64,000 nucleotides of DNA from Pseudomonadota bacterium (GTDB lineage Bacteria; Pseudomonadota; Gammaproteobacteria; Pseudomonadales; Pseudomonadaceae), in contig JAEWGL010000091.1 in the NCBI GenBank assembly GCA_023388335.1, positions 3,183-67,182 on the forward strand. The letters run 5' to 3'. A model generated the notes under the pieces. That model did not search any database and had not been told where the DNA came from. It saw only the letters and a program-made list of their open reading frames with translations. The first letter of the stretch is position 1. Each line of letters starts with the position of its first letter. The translations under genes were made by a program, and so were the position numbers. Positions 41,761 to 51,316 of this stretch are shown here, one piece after another.

Positions 41761-43365
41761 TCAGCGCCGCGACTTGCTCAGGTAGCGGCTGACCCGCCTG
41801 GCCGCCAGCCGGCCAGCCATGCCATTGACCCCGCCCCCCGGATGGATACCGGCACTGCCCAGGTAGAGCCCCGCCACCGGCAAGGTGTCGCCGCCCAGGC
41901 CATGCGCCGGGCGCATGGTACTGGAGCGCATCGAGGTGGTGTCGATATGCACCACGCAACCGTTCACGGTATTTAGACGCGCAGTGAAATCCGGGGCGGC
42001 CTCGACGCGGCGGCCTATGACCTGCCCCTCGATGCCTCCGACATAGTCGTACAGCTGCTCGATCACCTGGTCGGCGACCCGCTCACGCAGCGCATCCCAG
42101 CCTTCGTTGGGGTTGACCGGCATCACAGGCGGATAGATGTAGAGCACGTCCTGGCCTGCGGGCGCCTGTGAAGGGTCAGCAGCGCTGGGCGCGGCCACGG
42201 TGATGTAGGGCAGCGTGGGCACTTCTCCACGTGCGCAGGCCGCGAAGTTCTCCAGTACGGCCTCTTCAGTGCCGATCAGCAGGCACGTCTTGCGCAAATC
42301 GATGCCATCGCCGCGAACCGCCTCGAACCGCGGCAGCGAAATCTGCCCACGCAATGCGACATCCACTTTCAATGGGCCCGAGCCTCTGGCATTGGCCGGC
42401 GCCATGGCGATGCGCGTCAGCAGGTGTCTGGGGATCTGTCCGGGTGTGACCATTTCCAGCGCAGGCTTGGGATGGCAGCCGGCAATCACGGCGCGGGCGG
42501 AAAACTCACGGCCATCGGCCAGTTTCACGCCTTTGATCTGGCCATTGCTGGCAACGATTTCAGTGACGCTGGCCGACACTAGCACCTGGCCGCCCAACGC
42601 CTCCAGGCGGGCCTGCATGGCATTGCTCAACTGCTGCATGCCACCGATCACGCGCCCCACGCCAAACCGGTGCAGGAACCCCAGCAGGGCGTAATAGATC
42701 CCGCCGCCGTCAACGCTGATATCACCCGCAAGGCCGGTGAGTGCACACATCGCCGAACGGGTGATCGGGTGCTCGAACCGCTCGCGCGCCGCCTGCAATG
42801 CCGAACCCGTCATCAGCGCCATCAATTCGGGCTTCAAGGCCTTGTGCTTGATCGCCGTGCCGACCATCCTGAGTTTTACCCCCAGATTGGCCCGGGCCGG
42901 GTCGACCCGCATCATCGGCAGCGCGATATCGAGGAACAGGTCGATGACGTTCATGAATTCGAGAAACGCGTCGGCGTCCCTGGGGCTGAAACGGCGAATC
43001 TCGGCGGCGGTCTGCTCGCGATCGCGCCAGAAGATCAGCGACTGGCCGTCCGGGTGCAGGTACACATACCCCGGCGCCAGCTCCACCGACTTGAAGCCGT
43101 GTTGCTCCAGGCCAAGCTCCGCCGGCACGTGAGCGTGCACGCGCATCGACATCATGTCCAGCGCGCAGGGGTGGACCAGGTGCTGCGGCGCTTCAGGTAT
43201 CAGGTAGCCCGAGGAGGCCATGCCGCCCACCTTGTCCAGGGCCTCCAGCACCAGCACCTTCTTGCCTTCCATGCCCAGGTAGCAGCCGGCAGACAGGCCA
43301 TTGGTGCCGCCGCCGACCACGATCACATCGAAATCAGTGTTTTCTGCAGGTTGCTTCTGGTTCAT
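41761..43365 (-). CDS. CrtI-type FAD-dependent desaturase/oxidoreductase
   Basis: A 534-residue phytoene-desaturase-like flavoprotein. The dinucleotide motif is VIVVGGGTNGLSAG with VLVLEALDKVGGMA after it, and the C-terminal FAD segment is GLYLGSAGIHPGGGVNGMAGRLAA. Members desaturate or isomerise hydrophobic polyenes and rings. In a diterpenoid cluster it is a candidate to dehydrogenate ring C of non-aromatic abietanes, which are known to be aromatised before attack; this role is my inference. Last gene of the operon from 52972. The longer GTG start lacks support. Confidence 0.88.
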   Translation of the reverse strand: MNQKQPAENTDFDVIVVGGGTNGLSAGCYLGMEGKKVLVLEALDKVGGMASSGYLIPEAPQHLVHPCALDMMSMRVHAHVPAELGLEQHGFKSVELAPGYVYLHPDGQSLIFWRDREQTAAEIRRFSPRDADAFLEFMNVIDLFLDIALPMMRVDPARANLGVKLRMVGTAIKHKALKPELMALMTGSALQAARERFEHPITRSAMCALTGLAGDISVDGGGIYYALLGFLHRFGVGRVIGGMQQLSNAMQARLEALGGQVLVSASVTEIVASNGQIKGVKLADGREFSARAVIAGCHPKPALEMVTPGQIPRHLLTRIAMAPANARGSGPLKVDVALRGQISLPRFEAVRGDGIDLRKTCLLIGTEEAVLENFAACARGEVPTLPYITVAAPSAADPSQAPAGQDVLYIYPPVMPVNPNEGWDALRERVADQVIEQLYDYVGGIEGQVIGRRVEAAPDFTARLNTVNGCVVHIDTTSMRSSTMRPAHGLGGDTLPVAGLYLGSAGIHPGGGVNGMAGRLAARRVSRYLSKSRR

Positions 43366-43422
43366 CACATGCTTCCATGTCGAAGGTCAGCCGGGGCGAC
43401 GCAGCACGCGTCGCAGCCCGGG

Positions 43423-44244
43423 TCACATGCCAGTGCGGCCCATCTGCGCAAACAGCGAGCGCATGGCCACCAATGAAGGGGTGTGGGTACTGAAGCCGCC
43501 ATCGGCGACCAGCGTGCTGCCGGTGACGAAGGACGATTCATCGCTGGCCAGGAACGCCACGACATCGGCAATCTGGCGCGGGGTACCCAATTCGGCGGTA
43601 CAGTGGTTGTCGCGCAGAATGTCCAGCAACGCCGGCGGCATGGCGTGCTCGGAGGGCGCCAGGCCGATCTGCACGGCATTGCCGCGAATACCCTGCTTGC
43701 CGTACTGCGAGGCCACCATTCGGGGTAGCATCATCAAGCCGGCCTTGGAGGTGGCGTAGCCCGTCAGGGACATGTCGCCCTGCATGCCGAGCCCTGAGGT
43801 CGCGAAAATGATCGAACCCTTGCCGTGTTCCAGCATGGCCGGAATCACATGCTTGGTGCACAGCACCGCCCCGCGCAGGTTGACGGCGATGGCGCGGTCC
43901 CAGGCCGCCATGTCAAGGTTGACGAAGTCGCGGTCTGCCTCGCGCTGCTCGGCATTGAGGATTGCCGCATTGTTGTGCAGTACGTCGATGCGACCAAACC
44001 GCTGCCTGACCTGGGCAACCATCGCCTGGACGTCGGCCTCCGACGACACGTCGGTGCGAATCGCCAGCGCCTGATGCCCTTCGTCGAGCAGCGATTGGGC
44101 AACCGCCGTGGCCCCGTCCAGGTTGATGTCGACCACGGCGATGCTCGCGCCATGGGAGGCCAGCACGCGGGCGCATTCTGCCCCCAACCCGCCACCGGCG
44201 CCCGTGATGATGGCCACCCGCCCTGCCAGCTTGCCTGTACTCAT
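43423..44244 (-). CDS. Short-chain dehydrogenase/reductase
   Basis: A 273-residue SDR with TGAGGGLG (14-21), Ser150, Tyr163 and Lys167 (YATSK). NNAG is NNAA. Complete active site. AAGGA precedes the ATG at 44244 and overlaps a perfect AACAACAA motif (44255-44262). Seventh gene in the eight-gene envelope operon. Substrate unknown. Confidence 0.88.
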   Translation of the reverse strand: MSTGKLAGRVAIITGAGGGLGAECARVLASHGASIAVVDINLDGATAVAQSLLDEGHQALAIRTDVSSEADVQAMVAQVRQRFGRIDVLHNNAAILNAEQREADRDFVNLDMAAWDRAIAVNLRGAVLCTKHVIPAMLEHGKGSIIFATSGLGMQGDMSLTGYATSKAGLMMLPRMVASQYGKQGIRGNAVQIGLAPSEHAMPPALLDILRDNHCTAELGTPRQIADVVAFLASDESSFVTGSTLVADGGFSTHTPSLVAMRSLFAQMGRTGM

Positions 44245-44275
44245 GTGGATTTCCTTGTTGTTGTAAGTGGACCTG

Positions 44276-45085
44276 TCACTCGCCGGTGAAACGCGGCTCA
44301 CGCCGTTCGCTGAAGGCCTGGGCGGCCTCGCGCGCGTCGTGGGTAGGTGCCAGCAGCGCGAACAAGTCGAGCTCCAGGTTCAGTCCGCTCTTGAGGTCCA
44401 ACTCCAGCGCGGCACGGGCCGCCTGCTTGACGAAGGCCGATGCGGTGGGCGGCTTGGCGGCGATACGCCGGGCAAAGGTGGTGACCTCCTCCAGCAGGCC
44501 GTGGTTGTCGCTGGCCACCCGGCTGACCAGCCCGATGCGCTGCGCTTGCTCTGCATTCATGCGATCACCAGAGAGCAGCATGTCCAGCGCCTGACCCGGC
44601 GCGACCACGCGGGACAACCGTTGCGTGCCCCCGCCACCGGGAATCAGTCCAAGGCCCGTCTCCGGCAGCGCGAAGACCGCGTTGGGCGCGGCAAAGCGAA
44701 TGTCGCAGGCGAGTGCCAGCTCCAGCCCGCCGCCCATGCAATAGCCGTGAATGGCCGCGATCACCGGTTTGGCAATGCCATCCAGTGCTTCGATCCAGCG
44801 CACCTTTTCCATGCGCTGGCGCACCTGCAGGCTGGATTCGGGGCCACGGCGTTCCTTGATATCGGCACCGGCGCAAAAGCCCCGCTCGCCTTCACCACGG
44901 ATTACGATCACGCGAATGTCAGGGTCTTGCTGCAACTGTGCCAGCGCCTGTGGCACGCCCAGGCGAATAGCATCGTTTATGGCATTGATCTGGTTCGGTC
45001 GAGTCAGCACCACCCAGCCGACCCTGGCATCACGCTCAATACGTACCGCCTCGTTGATCACCTGCTCACTCTGCGCTGTGCTCAT
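44276..45085 (-). CDS. Enoyl-CoA hydratase
   Basis: A 269-residue crotonase with both catalytic glutamates of true hydratases: E122 in GGGLELALACDIR and E142 in ALPETGLGLIPG. The oxyanion segments GFCAGADIKE and HGYCMGGG are intact. AGGAG lies nine bases before ATG 45085, which overlaps the stop of the VOC gene. It adds water across an enoyl-CoA, unlike the altered crotonase at 5674. Confidence 0.9.
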   Translation of the reverse strand: MSTAQSEQVINEAVRIERDARVGWVVLTRPNQINAINDAIRLGVPQALAQLQQDPDIRVIVIRGEGERGFCAGADIKERRGPESSLQVRQRMEKVRWIEALDGIAKPVIAAIHGYCMGGGLELALACDIRFAAPNAVFALPETGLGLIPGGGGTQRLSRVVAPGQALDMLLSGDRMNAEQAQRIGLVSRVASDNHGLLEEVTTFARRIAAKPPTASAFVKQAARAALELDLKSGLNLELDLFALLAPTHDAREAAQAFSERREPRFTGE

Positions 45086-46053
45086 GCAGGGCACTCCTCG
45101 AACTCGAACACCTGGCCGTTGAGCTCCTGGGGGTCGACCTTGATCAAGGCCCGGCCGCCCACTGCCTCAGAAGATTCGATCCACTGGAAGCGGGTGCCAC
45201 GGGCGCGCAAGTCCTCGGCCTTGGCGGCCAGGTCGTTGACGCCGATGCGGATGTAATAGGGGCCCGGGCCCCAGTTGTTGAGGTAATGGCCGGCATCGGT
45301 ATTCCAATAGGTGGCCTCCAGCACATCGAGGGTGGCGCTGTTGGGTACGCTGAAACCCATGCGCGCGCGGCGGTAGCCTTCGCCACGAATATGCTCCACG
45401 GGCCCGCTCGGTTCCCAGTCAAGGTTGGTGGAGACCTTGCGCAGGGTCTCATCCAGGTCGCGCACCAGGAACCCACGGGCAGTGACGCGCACCATGTCGC
45501 CCGGTTTAAGGTCGCGCGGCTGAACCGGCGGCAACTGGTAGGTTTCCGCTGGCATCTGCAACGGTTCGGTCGGCATGATCTCGATGCACAGGCCGCCATC
45601 CACGGACGGCTGGTAATAGGGACTCTCGGGCGTCGCACCGAGCCACAAGCGATCGAATGGCATTTCCGGGGTGCGTTGCGCCATACGGAACGGCAGGCGG
45701 CGGCGCATCAGCTTGTCCACCAGCGCATCGAACTTGTCGCCGTGCAGGGCCAGCACGATGGAGTGGGTAAGCATGGGGCGGTGATGGCCCTGGAAGTCCT
45801 TCAGGCTCTCAAGGAAATCATGAAACAGCGGGTCACCCGGGTTGGGGCGATCCAGGTGCCACTGCGGCTCGATGCGCGTGGGCGACACTGCCAGGGACTT
45901 GTGCACGCGCAGAAAGTGCGCGATGTAGGGGTGATTGTCGAACGCCTGGCGCCAGCGTTCGTGCTTGTAGACACCGAGCTTGTCGACCAGCATTTCCGTC
46001 ATGCCGTCCGGGTCCGGAACCATCATGTCGGCACTCATCAATAATTCGAACAT
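45082..46053 (-). CDS. Two-domain VOC (glyoxalase/extradiol-fold) protein
   Basis: A 323-residue protein with two beta-alpha-beta-beta-beta units. The N-terminal module has HSIVLALHGDKFDALVDKL and the C-terminal module TARGFLVRDLDETLRKVS, then PYYIRIGVNDLAAKAEDLRARG. Metal ligands typical of ring-cleavage enzymes are not clear, so an isomerase, lyase or binding role is as likely. CGAGGAG lies just before the ATG. Its stop overlaps the hydratase start. Confidence 0.75.
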   Translation of the reverse strand: MFELLMSADMMVPDPDGMTEMLVDKLGVYKHERWRQAFDNHPYIAHFLRVHKSLAVSPTRIEPQWHLDRPNPGDPLFHDFLESLKDFQGHHRPMLTHSIVLALHGDKFDALVDKLMRRRLPFRMAQRTPEMPFDRLWLGATPESPYYQPSVDGGLCIEIMPTEPLQMPAETYQLPPVQPRDLKPGDMVRVTARGFLVRDLDETLRKVSTNLDWEPSGPVEHIRGEGYRRARMGFSVPNSATLDVLEATYWNTDAGHYLNNWGPGPYYIRIGVNDLAAKAEDLRARGTRFQWIESSEAVGGRALIKVDPQELNGQVFEFEECPA

Positions 46054-46097
46054 TTCTCTCTCCTCGAAAGGGTTGGCAAGGCCTGTATCCGGCCTTT

Positions 46098-48632
46098 TCA
46101 GTCAGCGGGCACACCGTGCACGGCGGGCTCGGTCAATGCATGTCGTCTGGCGGCGATCACAGGCTTGTCGGGGTGCTGCTGCACGCGGGCATCGTCAAGG
46201 TCCAAGGTGGCCTCGGCCTTGGAATTGCGCTTGGGGTTGAGCAAGTAGTGCGACAGGGCTGGGATCAGTATCAGTGCTCCGAGCATGTTCCACAGGAACA
46301 TGAAGGTCAGCAGGATGCCCATGTCCGCCTGGAACTTGATGGGCGACCAGGCCCAGGTGATCACCCCGGCGGCCATGGTCAGGCCGACCAACGCGACGAC
46401 CCGGCCGGTGAAATCCAGGGAGCGACGATAAGCGACAGCCAGGCTGGCACCGCGCTCCTGCACCGCCAGTTGCACGCTGAGCAGGTACAGCGCGTAGTCG
46501 ACGCCGACCCCGACGCCCACCGCGATGACCGGCAGTGTCGCCACCTTCAGACCGATGCCCAGCCACACCATCAGCGCCTTGCAGATGATCGTGGTCATCA
46601 GCAGCGGGATGAGCGCCACCACCGTCGCGCGCCAGCTGCGGAACGTCAGCAGGCACAGCAGGGCCGTGGCGCCGTACACCGCCAGGTACATGGTGATGAT
46701 GCCTTTCTCGACCTCGATATTGGTCGCGGCCTCGATGCCGGCATTGCCCGCCGCCAGCAGAAACTCCACCGGGTGTTCAGCGTCGGCTGCGGTGTTGTTT
46801 TCCTTGGCAAAGGCTTGCGAGACCTTCAAGACCCGGTTCAAGGTGTCTGCCTTGTGATCCGCCAGGTAGGCGATCATCGGGGTCACCGAGCACTGCTGGT
46901 TGGTGATACCGGGTGCGGAAATCATTGCCGCGTCCACCGCCGAGTTGGTAATGGCCTGGTCGCGGCTGATGCTGAGCCATTTCGGGCTGCCCTCGGCCAT
47001 GCCCGAACTGATCATGCGCACGGTTTCGGCCAGTGACTGAGTGGTTTGCACACCGGGGGTCTGGTTCAGGCGCCAGGCCAGCTTGTCCATGCTTTGCAGT
47101 GCCGGGTAAAGCCGGCAGCTGTCTTCGTCGGTTTTCATGATGACCACGAACTGGTCACTGGACAGCCCGTAATTCTGGGTGATGAAGGCGTTGTCGCGGT
47201 TGTAGCGCGAGTCCGGGCGCAACTCGGGTGCGCCGGGGTCCAGGTCGCCTACCTTCAGGTGCATCATCACCGCGCTGCCCAGCAGTGTCACCAGCAGCGA
47301 CAAGGCAATGACCGCAGTGGCCATCGGACGCTCGGTGAAACGATCAAGGCCGTGCCAGATACGCCCGAGCAAACCTCGGCCGGCTTCACCGGCCTGGTCC
47401 TTGGCAATCGCGATGCGCGCGGCTTTGGCGCTCACACCCAGGTACGACAGCGCTACCGGAATCAGCAGCAGCTTGGTGAAGATCAGCACCGCCACGCCGA
47501 TACTGGTGGTCAGGGCCAGGTCGCGGATCACCGGGATGTCGATGATGACCAGCACGGCAAAACCGACGATGTTGGTCAGCAGCGCGGTGAGCCCGGTGAG
47601 AAACAGACGGCGGAACGTGTAGCGCGCCGCCACGTACTTGTGGGTGCCTCGACCGATGTCCTGGAGAATGCCGTTCATCTTCTGGGTGCCATGGGAGATA
47701 CCAATGGCGAAGATCAGGAACGGCACCAGAATCGAGTAGGGGTCCAGGTCGTAACCCAGCAGTTGCATCAGCCCCAGCAGCCAAACCACGCCGGCCACTG
47801 CCACGCTCACCAGCAGCAGTGTGCTGCGCAGGCAACGGGTGTAGAAGTACACGAACAGGCCGGCGATCACCACCGAGGCGCCAAAGAACAGCATCACCGA
47901 ATACAGGCCGTCGATCAGATCGCCCACCAGCTTGCTGAAGCCGACGATGTGGATGCCGATCTTGTCGCTCTCAAGCGCGCGAATCTTCTCTTCAAGCTGC
48001 TTGGAGAACTCGCCGTAGTCCAGCGGCTTGCCGGTTTGCGGGTTGGTATCGAGCAGCGGTGCCACGAGCATGCTCGACTTGCTGTCGTTGGCCACCAGGT
48101 TGCCGGTGATGCCGGCGCGCATGATGTTGCGGCGCAAGGCCTGGATGGATTGTTCGCTGCCGTCGTAGTCCGATGGCATCACCGCCCCGCCATCGATGCC
48201 CTCTTCCGTGACTTCCTTCCAGCGTACGATGGGCATCCACAATGACTTCATCCATGAGCGGTCAACGCCCGGAATCAAGTACAGCGTGTCGTTGACCTTC
48301 TGCAGGGCCAGCAGGTAGTCGGCGTCGTAGATGTCGCCGGTCTTGTTCTCGACCACCACGCGAACGCTATTCCCCAGGCCCGGCAGCTGGTTCTTGTAAG
48401 CCAGGTAGTTCTTGATGTAGGGGCTGGAGCTGGGAATCATTTTTTCAAAGCTGGCGTTCACCTGCAGCCGTGCAGCAAAGAAGCCCAGCACCACGGTGGC
48501 GAGCAGGCAGGCAACGATGACCAACATGCGGTTACGGAAGATCACCCGTTCAAACCAGCCGCCGGAGCTTTTGTCGAAGTCCTCCAGGTGGGCAATCACT
48601 GGCATCCCGCTGTTGAATTTTTGCTCGACCAT
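46098..48632 (-). CDS. RND/MMPL-family transporter
   Basis: An 844-residue inner-membrane protein with about 12 transmembrane segments in two halves and two large periplasmic loops (for example residues 60-230). The RND motif GVDYALYLL is present in the second half; ILVPFLIFAIGISHGTQKMNGI marks the first. MMPL/hopanoid-type exporters move lipids and sterol-like molecules. Together with YCF48, DUF1329 and DUF1302 genes upstream it forms a known type of envelope module for hydrophobic substrates. Direction of transport is not shown by sequence. Confidence 0.9.
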   Translation of the reverse strand: MVEQKFNSGMPVIAHLEDFDKSSGGWFERVIFRNRMLVIVACLLATVVLGFFAARLQVNASFEKMIPSSSPYIKNYLAYKNQLPGLGNSVRVVVENKTGDIYDADYLLALQKVNDTLYLIPGVDRSWMKSLWMPIVRWKEVTEEGIDGGAVMPSDYDGSEQSIQALRRNIMRAGITGNLVANDSKSSMLVAPLLDTNPQTGKPLDYGEFSKQLEEKIRALESDKIGIHIVGFSKLVGDLIDGLYSVMLFFGASVVIAGLFVYFYTRCLRSTLLLVSVAVAGVVWLLGLMQLLGYDLDPYSILVPFLIFAIGISHGTQKMNGILQDIGRGTHKYVAARYTFRRLFLTGLTALLTNIVGFAVLVIIDIPVIRDLALTTSIGVAVLIFTKLLLIPVALSYLGVSAKAARIAIAKDQAGEAGRGLLGRIWHGLDRFTERPMATAVIALSLLVTLLGSAVMMHLKVGDLDPGAPELRPDSRYNRDNAFITQNYGLSSDQFVVIMKTDEDSCRLYPALQSMDKLAWRLNQTPGVQTTQSLAETVRMISSGMAEGSPKWLSISRDQAITNSAVDAAMISAPGITNQQCSVTPMIAYLADHKADTLNRVLKVSQAFAKENNTAADAEHPVEFLLAAGNAGIEAATNIEVEKGIITMYLAVYGATALLCLLTFRSWRATVVALIPLLMTTIICKALMVWLGIGLKVATLPVIAVGVGVGVDYALYLLSVQLAVQERGASLAVAYRRSLDFTGRVVALVGLTMAAGVITWAWSPIKFQADMGILLTFMFLWNMLGALILIPALSHYLLNPKRNSKAEATLDLDDARVQQHPDKPVIAARRHALTEPAVHGVPAD

Positions 48633-48667
48633 ATTTTCTTTCTCGTTGGGGAATCGTGCCGACGGCG

Positions 48668-49789
48668 TCAGTTAGCCCGGGCGATATCGATGACCTTGGC
48701 ACCGGCAAAGCGTGCCACCACCAACCGCCCAGCCTGCTCTGTGGCGCTTGCTGCATACACCTCGCCCACACGCGTCTGTGCCAGGGGGGTAACTTTCAGG
48801 CTGTGGCGGTCCACACTGACCAGTTGCCCGCCCTGGCTGACCACCACCAGCGCCGGACCTTGTTCCACGATGCTGACCAGGCTGCCGTCAACGCCGGTTT
48901 CAAGCCGCTGCCATTGCCGGCCGCCGTCGACGCTGGCGAACAGATTGCCGCGCAGCCCGTAGGCCAACAGCAGGTGTTCGAAGGCGCCGATGCCGAAATA
49001 CGTGCCGGTGTAGGGCGTATCGATTTTTTCAAAACGTTGTTGCCCGGGCTCAAGGCGCAGCAACACACCCTGTTCGCCGCTGATGTAAAACGTGCCATTA
49101 CGCTCCGCCAGCCCGTACAGGTGCATGCGCCGAGGGTTGTCGGCACGCTCGAGCCACGGTTGCCAGGTGCTGCCGGCATCCTCGCTGTACAGGATCATGC
49201 CGAAGGCACCCACGGCAAAGCCTCGGCCGCTGGCATCGAACAACACGTCCAGTAGGGGCGCGGGCAGCACATCGGGGGTCGCGGAGGTGCCCACGGCACG
49301 GTTGACCTCCTGCACCAGATCGCTGGCCTGCGGGTCACCCTGCTCGGCGCGTTTACCGTAGACACTGCCAAGCAGACTCAGCAGCTTGCGCCCGTCCATC
49401 TGCACGGCCCAAGTAGCGCCCCCGTCGCTGCTGTGCAGCACCACGGAATCATGGCCGACAATCCAGCCGTTGCGCGCGTCGCTGAAGCGCACTTGAACGA
49501 AATCGCTGGATACCGGGCTGGGGATTTGCTCCCAACTGCCGCCATTGTCGCTGGAGCGTTGAATCAAGCCGTGTAGGCCGACACCGACCAGCACGTTGCC
49601 GGCGCGGGCCACGCTGATCAACGGTGCGGCCAGCGGCTGCCCGAGCGTCTGCGCTGGCAGGTCTAGCGTGTCGCTGGTGGAGGTGGCCGCCTGGCCTGCC
49701 CCCGCCATCGCCAGCCAAAGAGGGATCAGAGCCACGCTCAACAAGCGCGTGCTCGAGGATTTGGGTCTTGCAAGGCCTTGGCTAATCAT
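48668..49789 (-). CDS. YCF48-like beta-propeller, periplasmic
   Basis: A 373-residue exported protein with a signal peptide (about residues 1-35, ending AGAGQAA). It has repeated BNR/YCF48 blades, each with S-D-N-G-G-S-W, S-D-G-G-A-T-W or D-A-G-S-T-W. A beta-propeller of this sort often assembles or escorts membrane complexes. The ATG at 49789 overlaps an AAnAAnAA motif and has GAGGA upstream. It lies between DUF1329 and RND genes and probably belongs to the RND pump complex. Confidence 0.85.
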   Translation of the reverse strand: MISQGLARPKSSSTRLLSVALIPLWLAMAGAGQAATSTSDTLDLPAQTLGQPLAAPLISVARAGNVLVGVGLHGLIQRSSDNGGSWEQIPSPVSSDFVQVRFSDARNGWIVGHDSVVLHSSDGGATWAVQMDGRKLLSLLGSVYGKRAEQGDPQASDLVQEVNRAVGTSATPDVLPAPLLDVLFDASGRGFAVGAFGMILYSEDAGSTWQPWLERADNPRRMHLYGLAERNGTFYISGEQGVLLRLEPGQQRFEKIDTPYTGTYFGIGAFEHLLLAYGLRGNLFASVDGGRQWQRLETGVDGSLVSIVEQGPALVVVSQGGQLVSVDRHSLKVTPLAQTRVGEVYAASATEQAGRLVVARFAGAKVIDIARAN

Positions 49790-49921
49790 TGTTTTTATCC
49801 TCACCACACCAGAGTCGCCCTGCTACCCGACAGCACACATCGCACACCGCCGGGCTCAGGAACAACCTTTTCAACTGCGCGTTGCTTTGCAGGGCACGCA
49901 GGTTACAGCAGCACGCCAGGC

Positions 49922-51286
49922 TTAACGCTGGGTCTCACGCGCGACGATGGCCTCGGGGTTCATGTCCCGTTCGGTGCGTGGCGTTTCGGAGAACTTGTAG
50001 CCTCCCTTCAAACCGTCGTTGAGCAGCGCCCACATGCCTTTGTTGAAGTCATAAACGACGTTCTTCACGTTGTACGGCAGATCCTTGTCATACAGCTGTA
50101 CACCACTGAGGAAGATCGCGCGATACAAGGCACCGCTCTGGTCCCAGGCGTCGTACAGGCCGATACCGAAGGTGTCCTCGTCCAGGTAATAGGTGCGCTT
50201 GCTGTAGACGTGGCGCTTGCCCGTCTTGAGCGTGGCCTCCACGACCCATACGCGGTGCAGTTCCCAACGCTCGCACGCCGGGTTGGCGTGGTGCTTGAGG
50301 AATTGCTCGTCCTGTTTGCACTCGAAGTAGAACTTGTAGGCGTTGTAGGGGATGAACATCTCCTTGCGGCCCACCAGTTTGTAGTCGAAGCGGTCCTGGC
50401 TACCCGAGAACATTTGCAGTTCGTCGAACAGCGTCACCCCGCCCTGGCTGGCAACCGGCGTGTCGAACGAGAATTCGGGGGCCAGCTTCACCCGGCGCTG
50501 GCCGGGCGAATAGCTGAAGGCTCGGCGGGCTTTGGTCGCGGGGTCCAGGTAGTCGTTGAGCACGGTCACTTCACCCGAACGGCGCGCCGGATAGTTGTTC
50601 AGCGAATACACCCGCGCATACATCATCGGATCGCGGTCGGCCTGCGTCGGCTGATAGTAGGGCTGTTCCTCGAAGGTGGCCTGCTCGGCGGCCTTGGTAC
50701 GCTGGCCATTGGCATCCATCACCCAGCTGTTGGACGAGCTGGTAGTGGAGTATCCAGGGCCGATCTTGTAACGCAGTTGCTGGTTCCAGATGACCTCGTT
50801 GCCTGTCTTCGGAATCGGGAACGGCAGCCCGCCACGACAGGCGATGTCCACCGCCAGACCGTCCTTCTGGGTGTTGCAACTGGTAGCGTTGCGCACCGTG
50901 GCGTCCAGCACCTCCTTCGGATACGCCGTGGTGCGATGGCTCGGGTAGATATCGAAGTAGTACTCCGGGTACTTCTTCAGGATTTCCTTCTGCCCTTCAC
51001 TGAGCTTGTCGGCGTATTGGGCCATGTTCTGCGACGTGATGCGGAACAAAGGTTTCTCATTACGGAACGGGTCGGCCCAGAACCCGCTGTCGGGTTTGAA
51101 ATCCGCCGGCGCAGTACTCAGCCCGCCGTCATAGGCAGGGATGGTGCCCTCTGCGTTACCCGCCTTGATCGCGCCGAAAGGGGTCAGGGTTTTACCTAGC
51201 TGCGCTGCCTCTTCCGGGCTGACCGCAGCCAAGCTGCAGGTAGCGATGCCGAACAGCGCGAGGGACAAGGCCAATTGTCTTTTCAT
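49922..51286 (-). CDS. DUF1329 family outer-membrane lipoprotein-like carrier
   Basis: A 454-residue exported protein with signal peptide MKRQLALSLALFGIATCSLA. It carries the DUF1329 hallmarks LTPFGAIKAGNAEGTIPAY near the N terminus and RKAFSY/PGQRRVK-like segments in the middle. The DUF1329 fold is related to LolB and may carry a hydrophobic ligand across the periplasm. It is coupled with the DUF1302 gene 30 bases upstream. A dead copy of its 3-prime end lies at 58317-58400. AAnAAnAA motif in the leader at 51301-51308. Confidence 0.9.
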   Translation of the reverse strand: MKRQLALSLALFGIATCSLAAVSPEEAAQLGKTLTPFGAIKAGNAEGTIPAYDGGLSTAPADFKPDSGFWADPFRNEKPLFRITSQNMAQYADKLSEGQKEILKKYPEYYFDIYPSHRTTAYPKEVLDATVRNATSCNTQKDGLAVDIACRGGLPFPIPKTGNEVIWNQQLRYKIGPGYSTTSSSNSWVMDANGQRTKAAEQATFEEQPYYQPTQADRDPMMYARVYSLNNYPARRSGEVTVLNDYLDPATKARRAFSYSPGQRRVKLAPEFSFDTPVASQGGVTLFDELQMFSGSQDRFDYKLVGRKEMFIPYNAYKFYFECKQDEQFLKHHANPACERWELHRVWVVEATLKTGKRHVYSKRTYYLDEDTFGIGLYDAWDQSGALYRAIFLSGVQLYDKDLPYNVKNVVYDFNKGMWALLNDGLKGGYKFSETPRTERDMNPEAIVARETQR

Positions 51287-51316
51287 TCGGGCAGTCTCCG
51301 TTTTTATTGGATTTGT

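Noticed and set aside
47046..48245. 399-codon plus-strand ORF opposite the RND transporter
   Set aside because: Composition (His, Gln, Arg) is typical of an antisense frame, and the RND frame is complete.
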